24,958 nucleotides of DNA from JAGOUB01 sp964640945 (GCA_964640945.1 CAZXIV010000019.1:1-24958); one strand, 5' to 3'. Counted from the stretch's first letter, positions 15,222 through 22,424 are shown. The notes: generated from the letters alone by a model not told the origin. Made by a program: numbers and translations.

Positions 15222-15893
15222 TTACGCCGCCTTCTTCTCGTTCTCATCTTTCTCCTTCGGCCGATTCCGACTGGCCAAGATCATCTGTTGATACTGCTCC
15301 CAGCGAGGCGTCGCACCGGAGATAGCGCGAGTTTGGAACCAATGGGCAAGAGCGCTAGATAGCGAGGAAGAGCGCCATTCCCTTAGGGAATAGCTGCCTT
15401 GTGGCCCCGGCTCGACCATCGCCATCAGCTCTTTGGCCTGATCCGGAGAGCATTCGCCCAATCCATCGAGACGCACAGGTTGGCCCGCGGCGAGGAGACC
15501 CGTGGTGGTAACTGCCTGGCGATCAGCCTCTTCGAGGCTCCCAAGCGTGCCCGCCAACTCACTCTCGGCGGTCTTTTCAAACTCGACGAGGAGAGTCAAC
15601 CAATACACTTCATCACCAAGAGCATCGCATTCGGTGCGGAGGCGATCGATCTCCTGCTGATGCACCTCGAAGGCCTGTTCACCCCCGGGCAGTCCGGCGC
15701 TGCCGCGCAGCTCGAGCGCCTGGTTAAAAGCATGATTGCGTTCATCGATCTCGTTCATCTTTTGCAAGTGAAGACTCTCCAGTGCGCGGAGATGCTGGAC
15801 TGTCTGGTTCGTGGACTGCAGTCGCTCACCCTGCGCTTGGCGGGCGCTTTCGAGTGAATGGTAGCTCACGGACGGAGGCGTCTCGGAGTTCAT
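15222..15893 (-). CDS. Hypothetical coiled-coil protein, 223 aa
   Basis: I do not recognise the family. The ATG at 15893 is preferred over the TTG at 15896, because TATAAT on the minus strand (15906-15901) puts the transcription start at the ATG, a leaderless arrangement. Residues 10-130 are rich in Glu, Gln, Leu and Arg with heptad-like spacing, so a long coiled coil is likely. A smaller Pro/Gly-containing segment follows, then a helical region with ALAHWFQTRAI and WEQYQQMILA. The C-terminus is very charged (RPKEKDENEKKAA). No membrane helix, signal peptide or catalytic motif is seen. It is divergent from the 15971 gene and convergent with the 14072 gene. Confidence 0.8.
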   Translation of the reverse strand: MNSETPPSVSYHSLESARQAQGERLQSTNQTVQHLRALESLHLQKMNEIDERNHAFNQALELRGSAGLPGGEQAFEVHQQEIDRLRTECDALGDEVYWLTLLVEFEKTAESELAGTLGSLEEADRQAVTTTGLLAAGQPVRLDGLGECSPDQAKELMAMVEPGPQGSYSLREWRSSSLSSALAHWFQTRAISGATPRWEQYQQMILASRNRPKEKDENEKKAA

Positions 15894-15900
15894 CAATATT

Positions 15901-15906
15901 ATTATA
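15901..15906 (-). promoter_or_regulatory. -10 box of the 15222-15893 gene, leaderless
   Basis: A perfect TATAAT on the minus strand ends 7 nt before the ATG at 15893. The -35 region 17 nt further is poor (TGTACT). The AT-rich island 15895-15930 is shared with the divergent gene. Confidence 0.55.
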
Positions 15907-15932
15907 TCATATTTATACTATTTAGTACATGT

Positions 15933-15961
15933 TTGCCCGTCTGGACAGGCAGGCATACGAT
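15933..15961 (+). promoter_or_regulatory. Promoter of the 15971-16486 gene
   Basis: TTGCCC (15933-15938), 17 nt, TACGAT (15956-15961), then 9 nt to the ATG at 15971. It repeats the architecture seen before 14072, so the leader would be 2-3 nt. Confidence 0.4.
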
Positions 15962-15970
15962 CCGTGACCC

Positions 15971-16486
15971 ATGAACCTCATCTCCCTCACAACCGCCAGC
16001 GGCACGACCGTGGCCTACGGCCGCGACCAGGCTGACCAGAAGGCGACAGTGATCGTCGACTACGCCATCCCCTCGCTCCAGGTCTACCACTCGAAGCGGG
16101 AGGGTTGGGAGAGGATCCTCGACGCCTGTGTGCAGGAAGAGCTCGAAATGCACCAGCGTCTCATTGAAGAAGCACGTGCCGAATTGATTGCCGTCCTTGG
16201 GGGCTCTGACCCCTCGCCGAGCGAGCCACCGCTGGTACTCAAGCTCGATGTCATCCGGTGCCAGCTCGCAGCACGCGCCTGCCAGTTTTTCGGCGAGGAG
16301 AGCGCGCTCATCGACGCGGGCGAGTTCCGCGAGGAGTGGCGCGTGCTCCCCACTCCCGAAAATGCCTCAGACGCGACAGTGGTGGCAAAGGTAATGACGT
16401 GGATACTCGCCGAGCGACAGCAGCAGGTGGAGCGCGTCTTTCGACGGTTTACACACCAGGCCCAGGTCCACGGGCAGCGAAACTAA
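15971..16486 (+). CDS. Hypothetical protein, 171 aa
   Basis: I do not recognise the family. The ATG at 15971 lies 9 nt after a -10-like box, and no Shine-Dalgarno is present. The first 40 residues are beta-like (ISLTTASGTTVAYG, then ATVIVDYAIPSLQVY). The rest is helical and charged: a helix with GWERILDACVQEELEMHQRLI, a Pro-rich turn (DPSPSEPP), and a C-terminal amphipathic helix (ILAERQQQVERVFRRF). There are two cysteines and no membrane segment. It is one of four consecutive unknown genes (14072-17118) in alternating orientation. The 3' end meets a hairpin that functions as a terminator mainly for the opposite strand. Confidence 0.75.
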   Translation: MNLISLTTASGTTVAYGRDQADQKATVIVDYAIPSLQVYHSKREGWERILDACVQEELEMHQRLIEEARAELIAVLGGSDPSPSEPPLVLKLDVIRCQLAARACQFFGEESALIDAGEFREEWRVLPTPENASDATVVAKVMTWILAERQQQVERVFRRFTHQAQVHGQRN

Positions 16487-16514
16487 AAAAACCCGGCCCT
16501 TGGTGAGGGCCGGG
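16484..16514 (-). terminator. Intrinsic terminator of the 16558-17118 gene
   Basis: CCCGGCCCT (16492-16500) and AGGGCCGGG (16506-16514) form a 9-bp stem with a 5-nt loop. Read on minus, the stem is followed by seven Ts. It starts 43 nt after the minus-strand stop codon and may also slow transcription from the plus-strand gene. Confidence 0.88.
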
Positions 16515-16557
16515 CGGGGTGGAAGTGGATATGGAAACGACGCGAGTAGCGGACGGA

Positions 16558-17118
16558 TTAGCAGGGGTAATACACGGCCATGCCGTGGTCAGTCTGGGCG
16601 ATTTCACGATCACCGTGCAGAGCCACGGTCACTGTCTCCTTGCCCACCAGCACGCAGACGTGCCTGTTGCCGACTTTGTCGGCAGTGACAAGCCACACCT
16701 GCTCATTATGGAGATCAAGATCGATCCTGTACCTCAGGAGGATGACCATCAGTATTTGGGCCAAAGTGGCGTTCTCCTGGCCCTGTTTGAGATTTCCAGG
16801 CTTTCTGTATTTGCCGCTGCCGTTAGTGGGCGGCGTGGTAGCGACCGTCAGGTACCCAGCCTTCAGCCGGCATTTGGCGAACTTGGTATGGCGGACATTA
16901 TCAGCCTCGTAGAGATCGATGCCCGCCCGGTTGAGGGCGGCCATGATTTGGATGGCCGACCAGTCTGGAACCCATGTTTTGAACTGCCCTGAGAGTGGAC
17001 ACTCCACTTCAAGCTCTTCGACAGCCGGCAGTTCGAGATCGTGATGGACGCGGGCCTGGGTGTACAGCAACGCAGGTGCGGACACAGAAGCGGCGAGTGC
17101 CGCAGGAGTAAGAGACAT
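16558..17118 (-). CDS. Hypothetical protein, 186 aa
   Basis: I do not recognise the family. The ATG at 17118 has one of the few good Shine-Dalgarno sequences in the window (GAGGTGAT, 4-6 nt before the start). The N-terminus (MSLTPAALAASVSAPALLY) is weakly hydrophobic and could be a marginal signal or just helical. The core is soluble and mixed alpha/beta, with a possible Cys pair far apart, a basic Gly-rich loop (NGSGKYRKPGNLKQGQ), and beta-like strands at the end (EQVWLVTADKVG, RHVCVLVGKETVTVALHG). A strong intrinsic terminator follows. With a ribosome site and its own terminator it looks like an independent unit. Confidence 0.75.
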   Translation of the reverse strand: MSLTPAALAASVSAPALLYTQARVHHDLELPAVEELEVECPLSGQFKTWVPDWSAIQIMAALNRAGIDLYEADNVRHTKFAKCRLKAGYLTVATTPPTNGSGKYRKPGNLKQGQENATLAQILMVILLRYRIDLDLHNEQVWLVTADKVGNRHVCVLVGKETVTVALHGDREIAQTDHGMAVYYPC

Positions 17119-17180
17119 GTATCACCTCATGTGATGTTGTAGACCAAACGCTGGTCCGTGGCGGCCTGTTGTTTCCATAG

Positions 17181-17225
17181 GAGACAGGCTCGCTACCCGC
17201 TAGCGGTGGGCAAGAAGCCTGTCTC
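17181..17225. repeat. Long inverted repeat in the 16558/17384 intergenic region
   Basis: GAGACAGGCT (17181-17190) and AGCCTGTCTC (17216-17225) are exact inverted copies 25 nt apart, and the loop contains the palindrome CCGCTAGCGG. No T-run follows on either strand, so it is not a standard terminator. It lies in 260 bp between divergent genes. Confidence 0.5.
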
Positions 17226-17370
17226 ACATTCCAATTCCGATGTTCTCAACGAACGCCGAAGTATAGAAATCTACGACCCATTGTCCAGCGGTAATTTTGA
17301 TTATGGCGACTTCTATTGTCTGACAAAGACCGCGACCGGATGGCGACGACTGGGGCTCCGGGGCATCCGC

Positions 17371-17376
17371 TATACT
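17371..17376 (+). promoter_or_regulatory. -10 box of the GGQ-protein gene, leaderless
   Basis: TATACT (17371-17376) ends 7 nt before the ATG at 17384, which places the transcription start at the start codon. No good -35 is visible. Confidence 0.5.
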
Positions 17377-17383
17377 GAAAGTG

Positions 17384-17782
17384 ATGGAATTCCCCGTCAC
17401 CCTCAAGCCCGGCCTCCTCGCCAAAGCCGCCTCGCTTGGCGTGAAGCCCGAAGATATCGAGGAGACGTTTGTAAAAGGCAGCGGCAGCGGGGGCCAGAAA
17501 GTGAACAAGACGAACAGCGTCGCCGTCCTGCTGCACCGGCCGAGCGGGACGACCGTGCGCTGCCAGGCCAATCGCGAGCAAGCGCTCAACCGCCAGGCCG
17601 CCTACCGGATGCTCATCCTGAAGATCGAGGAGCAGAAGCTCGGCAAGCAATCGACCATTCAGAAAAAGATCTTCAAACTCCGAAAGCAGAAAATGCGCCG
17701 CAACCGACGCAGTAAGGAAAAGATGCTTGAGCAGAAGCACCGACGCAGCGAGACAAAGTCGCAGCGTCGGCCTGTCATCTAA
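17384..17782 (+). CDS. Short class I release-factor-like (GGQ) protein, ribosome rescue or peptidyl-tRNA hydrolase
   Basis: The 132-aa protein has only the RF-1 catalytic domain: GSGSGGQKVNKTNSVAVLLH with the GGQ tripeptide (residues 36-38) that triggers peptidyl-tRNA hydrolysis. It lacks the codon-recognition domains of RF1/RF2. The C-terminal tail is strongly basic (KKIFKLRKQKMRRNRRSKEK), as in ArfB/YaeJ and the mitochondrial C12orf65 type, where such tails enter the empty mRNA channel of a stalled ribosome. I start at the ATG at 17384 because the -10 is 7 nt upstream. A GTG at 17381 is the alternative. A role in rescuing stalled ribosomes is likely. I cannot tell which subfamily it belongs to. 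Confidence 0.88.
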   Translation: MEFPVTLKPGLLAKAASLGVKPEDIEETFVKGSGSGGQKVNKTNSVAVLLHRPSGTTVRCQANREQALNRQAAYRMLILKIEEQKLGKQSTIQKKIFKLRKQKMRRNRRSKEKMLEQKHRRSETKSQRRPVI

Positions 17783-17806
17783 AAATGCCAGCCCGGGTGG
17801 GCTGGC
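17780..17806 (-). terminator. Intrinsic terminator of the 17836-18141 gene
   Basis: GCCAGCCC (17787-17794) and GGGCTGGC (17799-17806) form an 8-bp stem with a 4-nt loop. On minus the stem is followed by ATTTTTAG. It also lies just after the stop of the GGQ-protein gene on plus. Confidence 0.85.
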
Positions 17807-17835
17807 GGGAGCGAAGTTGTCTTCGCCGGGGTTTG

Positions 17836-18141
17836 TTAGTCCGCGCCTTCGGCGACGGATTCGCGGATGATTTGCTCTTGGCGCCCAAGGTGCATACTGC
17901 CGTGATACAAATCCACGTGGAGATGCAGCGAGGCCACCGTATCGTTCTGGCGCGGGTGCGGCCTTGGTCGCGAGACATGGGGGTATGCCGGTAAGAGATC
18001 CAGGTGAATCTCGACCGATTTGGAGCCGCGACACTCGGTGAACGCAATGATATGAATGGGACTGACAACAGCACCTGTAACATTGAGGGTGTCTCCTTCG
18101 CACGCGACCGTCACGGCGCCGAAAGATGTTTCGAACAACAT
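17836..18141 (-). CDS. Hypothetical protein, 101 aa
   Basis: I do not recognise the family. The gene is well supported by context: a promoter (TTGACA-16-TAGAAT) 85 nt upstream, a strong Shine-Dalgarno (GGAGG, 9 nt before the ATG) and a terminator 30 nt after the stop. The N-terminal half is beta-like (SFGAVTVACEGDTLNVTGAV, then IHIIAFTEC, then SVEIHLDLLPAY). The second half is Pro/Arg- then His-rich (LHLHVDLYHGSMHLG), with five His in 14 residues that might bind metal. There are two cysteines and no signal peptide or membrane helix. Confidence 0.7.
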   Translation of the reverse strand: MLFETSFGAVTVACEGDTLNVTGAVVSPIHIIAFTECRGSKSVEIHLDLLPAYPHVSRPRPHPRQNDTVASLHLHVDLYHGSMHLGRQEQIIRESVAEGAD

Positions 18142-18202
18142 ATGTGGAATCCTCCGAATAGGGCAATAAACAGTGAGGTAAAACGCGATCAGGAAAGGAC
18201 CA

Positions 18203-18218
18203 CTCCGAACAGCCGGAG
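18203..18218 (-). promoter_or_regulatory. Leader hairpin of the 17836-18141 gene
   Basis: On the minus strand CTCCG, a 6-nt loop, then CGGAG, right at the predicted 5' end of the mRNA. The CTCCG arm is also complementary to CGGAG in the Shine-Dalgarno region (TTCGGAGGATT). Alternative pairing could hide the ribosome site. Confidence 0.3.
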
Positions 18219-18225
18219 AATGCAG

Positions 18226-18253
18226 ATTCTAAAATTAGACGTGGCAATGTCAA
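18226..18253 (-). promoter_or_regulatory. Promoter of the 17836-18141 gene
   Basis: On the minus strand, TTGACA (18253-18248), 16 nt and TAGAAT (18231-18226). The predicted transcript has a leader of about 78 nt, among the longest in the window. Confidence 0.7.
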
Positions 18254-18276
18254 TAAAATGCCGACCAGACACAAGA

Positions 18277-18302
18277 AACCACCAGCCCGAGGGCTGGTGG
18301 TT
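18277..18302. terminator. Perfect 12-bp hairpin, possible plus-strand terminator
   Basis: AACCACCAGCCC (18277-18288) and GGGCTGGTGGTT (18291-18302) are perfectly complementary. On plus the stem is followed by TTGCATTCTTTCT, a poor T-tract. On minus it is followed by TCTTGTGTC. No gene clearly ends here, so its job is uncertain. Confidence 0.45.
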
Positions 18303-18592
18303 GCATTCTTTCTCAAAGCGTCATCGCACCTCGGTTCTGGTCGGGGAGGCCAGCAATATGAGTAGCCGAGAGACGCCTAAGCGAGAGTGCCCCTAGGAGA
18401 AAGACGTGCCGAGAAATTATACGCCAAATTTTGCCAAAGACAAGGTTGTCGGCATGTATCCCCTCAGAACTAAGAAAGCGTGTCAGGGTGAGCGTAGTCG
18501 AACCATGACACCGCTTTTAAGGGATAGGGGCCAGATTGTCCGCCGTCCCATGCCCGCCAGAAGGCCGGCGTCGGGCTGTCGGCCAGCCGCGG
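18303..18592. other. Intergenic stretch with a small inverted repeat
   Basis: About 290 bp without a convincing gene. At 18480-18511, GTGTCA and TGACAC flank TGAGCGTAGTCGAA, a sequence type I know from dispersed intergenic repeats of several bacterial groups. A GTG frame from 18406 (MPRNYTPNFAKDKV onward) runs straight through this repeat, so it is probably a broken fragment, not a gene. Confidence 0.45.
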
Positions 18593-19600
18593 TCAGGTGT
18601 GTATCCCCTTCTGCGTAGTGGCATCGTCGCCGGCGCCATGGGAGAGCCGGTGAAAACAGTCGTCAGTCTGTTCGGCCACGGCATAGGGCTCCTCCGACTG
18701 GTGGAACGACGCGATGAAGCTGCAGAGCAGGCCGAGGGAAAGCATCTGCGCGCCAAAGAGCACGGCCCCAATGGCGATAAACAGCAGCGGCCGCTGGCTG
18801 ATGGGACCAAAGAGGGTGGGGTCGAAGAGACGCGCCATCCACTCCACGCCAAGTACGCCGAGCGCCAGACTGCCCGCAAGGAGGAAGAAACAGCCGATGC
18901 CGCCAAGTAGGTGCTGGGGACGGCGGCCGAAACCCGTGAGAAAGAGGATGGTGAGCAGGTCGACCATACCCCAGAGAAAACGCTTAGGCCCGTACTTTGA
19001 ACGGCCGAAGGCGCGAGGGCGGTGACGTACGGGAATTTCCACCACCCGGAAGCCCCGGGCATGGGCCAGCACCGGGATAAAGCGGTGAAAGTCGCCGTCG
19101 AGCTTGAGCGCGCGGGCCACCTCGAGGCGCATGGCCTTAAAGCCGCAGTTATGATCGTGCAGCGCCATGCCGGTGGAAGCATTCACCATCGCGTTAAAGA
19201 TGCGGCTTGGCCAAATCTTGCCGACGGGGTCGAGGCGATTCTCCTTCCAACCGGAGACAAGATCGGCGCCGGCAGCGAGCGCCTGGAGGAAGTGCGGCAG
19301 CTCGGCCGGGTCGTCCTGTAGGTCGGCGTCCATCATTACCACTGTCGCGCCCTTCGCGGCGCGGAAACCGGCCGTGAGACCGGCGGCCTTGCCGAAATTG
19401 CGGCGAAAGCGGAGGCCGCGCACACGCGCATCGTCGTGGGCGAGCAAACAGACCACGTCCCATGAGCCGTCGGTACTGCCGTCGTCGACAAAAATCACCT
19501 CGAGCTCAAGCGCACACTCGCGAGCCATCGTGAACAGTTGATCGAGCAGCGGCCGAAGGCTCTCTTGCTCATTATAGAGAGGGATGACGACAGAGATCAC
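18593..19600 (-). CDS. Family 2 glycosyltransferase, dolichol/undecaprenyl-phosphate type, with C-terminal membrane helices
   Basis: The 335-aa protein has a GT-A fold catalytic domain: SVVIPLYNEQESL at the start, VDDGSTDGS (about 38-46), RNFGKAAGLTAGF, then MDADLQDDP with the metal-binding DxD-like motif, and CGFKAM plus FGRSKYG further on. Two C-terminal membrane helices (about 230-255 and 270-300) follow. This is the layout of DPM1/GtrB/ArnC-like enzymes that move a sugar from a nucleotide to a polyprenyl phosphate at the inner face of the membrane. I start at the GTG at 19600, because the 73 residues upstream overlap tmk and have no family resemblance. The start regions of this gene and tmk are divergent and 43 bp apart. 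It may supply lipid-linked sugars for surface glycans. The O-antigen ligase-like protein is a possible partner. Confidence 0.88.
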   Translation of the reverse strand: MISVVIPLYNEQESLRPLLDQLFTMARECALELEVIFVDDGSTDGSWDVVCLLAHDDARVRGLRFRRNFGKAAGLTAGFRAAKGATVVMMDADLQDDPAELPHFLQALAAGADLVSGWKENRLDPVGKIWPSRIFNAMVNASTGMALHDHNCGFKAMRLEVARALKLDGDFHRFIPVLAHARGFRVVEIPVRHRPRAFGRSKYGPKRFLWGMVDLLTILFLTGFGRRPQHLLGGIGCFFLLAGSLALGVLGVEWMARLFDPTLFGPISQRPLLFIAIGAVLFGAQMLSLGLLCSFIASFHQSEEPYAVAEQTDDCFHRLSHGAGDDATTQKGIHT

Positions 19601-19643
19601 TCCACGATGGTAGCAGAAGACAGGCAACGGTAAGCTTAGGCAC

Positions 19644-20228
19644 ATGAGTGGACGCTTCATTGTTTTGGAAGGACCAGACGGCAGCGGAAAAACGACGCAA
19701 GCGCAGCGGCTGGCGGAGACGATGCGCCAAGAAGGGAAGGAGGTGGTGCTCACCCAGGAAAACACCGACGGTCCTGCCGGCCAGCTGATTACGACATTGC
19801 TGACGGAGCACCGCGTCATGAACCCCGCGGCAATGCAGTTGCTCTACTCGGCCGATCGGGCCGACCATGTGGAACGGACCATCCTGCCCGCGCTCGCCGC
19901 CGGCAAAACCGTCATCAGCAGCCGCTACTACCACTCGACCGTCGTCTACGCGCGGGCGCTCGGCATCGATCACCGTTGGATGCAACGCGTAAACGATCCC
20001 TTTCCCAAGCCCGAACGCACGCTCGTGCTTTTGCCGCCGCTCGAGATCTGCTTGGAGCTCATTCGTAGTCGCAAAAGCGCTGATGCCTACGAGCGGGCGG
20101 CCGATCTGCAAAAGCGGGTGCACGATGCCTACCGCGAACTGGCGGCCGAGGACGCGACCATGACGCTCTTGGAAGAATGGGGCGCCATCGACGAGATTGC
20201 CCTCCGCATCCGCGAAATCGTGGGGTAA
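19644..20228 (+). CDS. tmk: dTMP (thymidylate) kinase
   Basis: The 194-aa protein phosphorylates dTMP to dTDP with ATP. Present are the P-loop GPDGSGKTT (residues 10-18), YSADRADHV in the dTMP-binding helix, and ISSRYYHSTVVYARALG, the equivalent of the DRY-containing segment. Unusually, the segment that reads TREPGGT in most bacterial enzymes reads TQENTDGPAG here, so the Arg and Pro of that loop are absent. The TDGP part recalls archaeal-type enzymes. The region after residue 130 is shorter than in E. coli. The ATG at 19644 has TAAGCT 7 nt upstream and no Shine-Dalgarno. folD starts 1 bp after the stop, so the two form an operon. Confidence 0.92.
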   Translation: MSGRFIVLEGPDGSGKTTQAQRLAETMRQEGKEVVLTQENTDGPAGQLITTLLTEHRVMNPAAMQLLYSADRADHVERTILPALAAGKTVISSRYYHSTVVYARALGIDHRWMQRVNDPFPKPERTLVLLPPLEICLELIRSRKSADAYERAADLQKRVHDAYRELAAEDATMTLLEEWGAIDEIALRIREIVG

Positions 20229-20229
20229 G

Positions 20230-21081
20230 ATGGCAACCGTGCCCGCCAAGAACCTGGAAGGAAAAACGCCGGCGACTATGATTCTCAAGACGCTCAAGCG
20301 CGCCGTCGCTTCGTTGGCGCCGCGTTTGGCGATTGTGCAGATCGGCAACGATCCGGGCAGCGAGGCTTACGTGGCCCGCAAGCTGGCGGCCGCCGCCAAG
20401 ATTGGCCTGGCGGCCGAGCATGTGCGCCTGCGTGCCGACGCTTCCGCCGACGCGGCGATGAGCTGCTTGCAGGAACTCTCGAACGACGACGCTATCACCG
20501 GCATTATCCTGCAGCTGCCGCTCCCCAAGACGCTTCATAAGCACAAGCGCGCTCTTCTAGATACCATCGCCGCCGCCAAAGACGTCGATGGCCTCACCGC
20601 CCAAAACGTCGGCAAGCTGCTCGCCGGCGACCAGTCGGGCCTGCGCCCAGCCACGCCCGTGGGCGTGATCGCACTACTTGACCACTACCAAGTGACAATC
20701 GCTGGCAAACGCGCCGTCATCGTTGGTCGGAGCCTCTTGGTTGGCCAGCCGCTGGCCGCCCTCTTACTCCAGCGCGACGCGACCGTCACCATCTGCCACA
20801 GCCGGACGCCGCGCCTCGGTGCCATTACCAAAGAAGCCGATATCCTCATCTGCGCCGTGGGCAAGCCGGGGCTCATCAGCGCCGCCATGGTGAAGAAAGG
20901 CGCCACCTGTATAGACGTCGGCATCACCCGCCAAAAGAACGGCATCACGGGCGACATGGCTCCCGGCGTCGCGAAGATCGCCGGCGCACTCACACCCGTA
21001 CCGGGCGGAGTGGGGCCGATGACGGTCGCGTGTTTACTCCGTAACTGCGTGACGGCGGCCAAGCGGCAACGCGCGGCCTAA
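20230..21081 (+). CDS. folD: FolD bifunctional methylenetetrahydrofolate dehydrogenase/cyclohydrolase
   Basis: The 283-aa protein interconverts 5,10-methylene-THF, methenyl-THF and 10-formyl-THF using NADP. Conserved elements are SEAYVARK with the catalytic Lys51, ILQLPLP (residues 93-99), AKDVDGL, LRPATPVGV, GRSLLVGQPLAALLL and CHSRT of the dinucleotide-binding domain, AVGKPG, and TPVPGGVGPMTVA near the end. Length is exactly typical. I chose the ATG at 20230, 1 bp after the tmk stop, since the frame upstream lies inside tmk. There is no Shine-Dalgarno in front, and translation is likely coupled to tmk. The pair links folate one-carbon units and thymidylate. It ends 3 bp from the stop of the convergent DHH-like gene. 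Confidence 0.95.
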   Translation: MATVPAKNLEGKTPATMILKTLKRAVASLAPRLAIVQIGNDPGSEAYVARKLAAAAKIGLAAEHVRLRADASADAAMSCLQELSNDDAITGIILQLPLPKTLHKHKRALLDTIAAAKDVDGLTAQNVGKLLAGDQSGLRPATPVGVIALLDHYQVTIAGKRAVIVGRSLLVGQPLAALLLQRDATVTICHSRTPRLGAITKEADILICAVGKPGLISAAMVKKGATCIDVGITRQKNGITGDMAPGVAKIAGALTPVPGGVGPMTVACLLRNCVTAAKRQRAA

Positions 21082-21084
21082 GAC

Positions 21085-22416
21085 TTATTGTTCACGCAGG
21101 CACCGATCGATATTTTTGACCATCTGAGGAGGTGCGACCAGGGTGCCGGCGCGGCAACCGCCGCAGCGTTCGGAACCGCCGTAGCTCGCCTGCGGGTCCA
21201 GGATTTGGAGCTGCTGGTACAACCTCGGGAGTGTAAGGCGCAGCGGCTTGTTTGAGTTAAAGAATTTCGGATCGGCGTGGTTAAACGAGTAAACATAACG
21301 CCCGCCGCCGGTGGGGCGCATTTTCACCAATAACTGCTTGCCGAGCCGCATGGCGCCCACGCTGCACATTTCGCCGTTTGCCCGATCGGATTCGTCGATG
21401 AGGCACCACGCCTCCCGCTCGTAGACGGGCTGAATGTTCGTCGAGACGGGGCGACTGGAGCGGTTGCCTTTCACGAAATCGCCGAAGCGTCCCGAGACGT
21501 GGTGGATAATCTTGCCCGTCACGTGGGCCGCCCAATCGCGGTCCGCCTCGCTCGGATTGGTAGGGAGATTAAACAAGCTCTGACGACGGGCGTCGGTATA
21601 GGGCTGGGTGATGTGCGCGTTCCAGCCCAGGTGCGGGCTGTCCGGGTTGATCGGCACCATCGCCGCGTGACGGTCGAGCAGGTCTTGGATGGACAAATAC
21701 TCCGCCACTTCGCGGAGATCCTTGTCATTCAACCGTAAGATGTGAGCCAAATACTCGGCCAAGCCTTTCGTAGTGCAGACATCTTGGTCGCCATCGTTCG
21801 CGAGCAACACAAACCGTACCGGACGATTGTCGCCGACGGCCAACTTTTGGTCGAACGTCCGCAAGGTATAATCCAGGAATTGAATGCACGAGGAAGGCGT
21901 ATCGGCGGTGGCGCCCTGGTGGTGATCGATATTCACCGCCTGGCGGGCGGTGCCATTGTGGCCGACGGTCTGCTCCCAAAAAGGCTCGTCGACGAGGCCG
22001 TCGATGGAACAGACGATGAGCGCAGTGCCGGGCTCGGCCGACGTGGCGGCGGCCTTCGCCAACAGATGGTCGCGCGTCCACACCTCGGCGGGGTAAATTT
22101 CGATGGAGGACTGCAGGCGAGGGGCGAGGAATTCGGCCAGACGCTGGCGCCCCTCGGGCGAGCGACCAAGGAGGAGGCGCATCGCTTGCGACCAATCGGC
22201 CAATGCATCCTGGGATAGGTCGAGCGACGAGGAGGATGGATTTGGCAGGAGGCGCGCGCAGTGGTGACGCGTACGGTCGAGAATCTGCGGGTCGAAATGG
22301 GAGGCGACCCGTCCGCCTTCTAACGGCAACACCCGATTGAGGCCCCGACTACTGTCAGGGTCGTCGGTAGCGGGCTGCTCCGGAGTCGTTCCACCGTCCT
22401 GAACTGCATTCATCAT
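21085..22416 (-). CDS. DHH-like phosphoesterase superfamily protein, 443 aa, divergent
   Basis: Assignment is moderate. Residues 130-220 contain TALIVCSIDGLVDEPF, then AVNIDHHQGATADTP, then FVLLANDGDQDV. This is the order of acidic and DHH motifs in DHH-family enzymes (RecJ, NrnA, GdpP), which cut phosphoester bonds with Mn ions. The C-terminal part has GGGRYVYSFNHAD and YGGSERCGGCRAGTLVAPP, resembling the Gly-rich loop of DHHA1 domains but with Cys residues and without the usual GGGH. The N-terminal 60 residues are polar and probably disordered. The start could be ATG at 22416 or 22413. TTGACA stands upstream at 22453-22448 with a poor -10, and the spacing again suggests a very short leader. 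Substrate unknown. Confidence 0.6.
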   Translation of the reverse strand: MMNAVQDGGTTPEQPATDDPDSSRGLNRVLPLEGGRVASHFDPQILDRTRHHCARLLPNPSSSSLDLSQDALADWSQAMRLLLGRSPEGRQRLAEFLAPRLQSSIEIYPAEVWTRDHLLAKAAATSAEPGTALIVCSIDGLVDEPFWEQTVGHNGTARQAVNIDHHQGATADTPSSCIQFLDYTLRTFDQKLAVGDNRPVRFVLLANDGDQDVCTTKGLAEYLAHILRLNDKDLREVAEYLSIQDLLDRHAAMVPINPDSPHLGWNAHITQPYTDARRQSLFNLPTNPSEADRDWAAHVTGKIIHHVSGRFGDFVKGNRSSRPVSTNIQPVYEREAWCLIDESDRANGEMCSVGAMRLGKQLLVKMRPTGGGRYVYSFNHADPKFFNSNKPLRLTLPRLYQQLQILDPQASYGGSERCGGCRAGTLVAPPQMVKNIDRCLREQ

Positions 22417-22424
22417 AACCGTCC

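Noticed and set aside
17246..18316. Minus-strand open frame of 356 codons
   Set aside because: It lies antisense to the GGQ-protein gene and across two hairpins and the promoter at 18226-18253. No family resemblance.
19572..20348. Minus-strand open frame opposite tmk
   Set aside because: tmk on plus has the P-loop and other motifs. This frame is its shadow.
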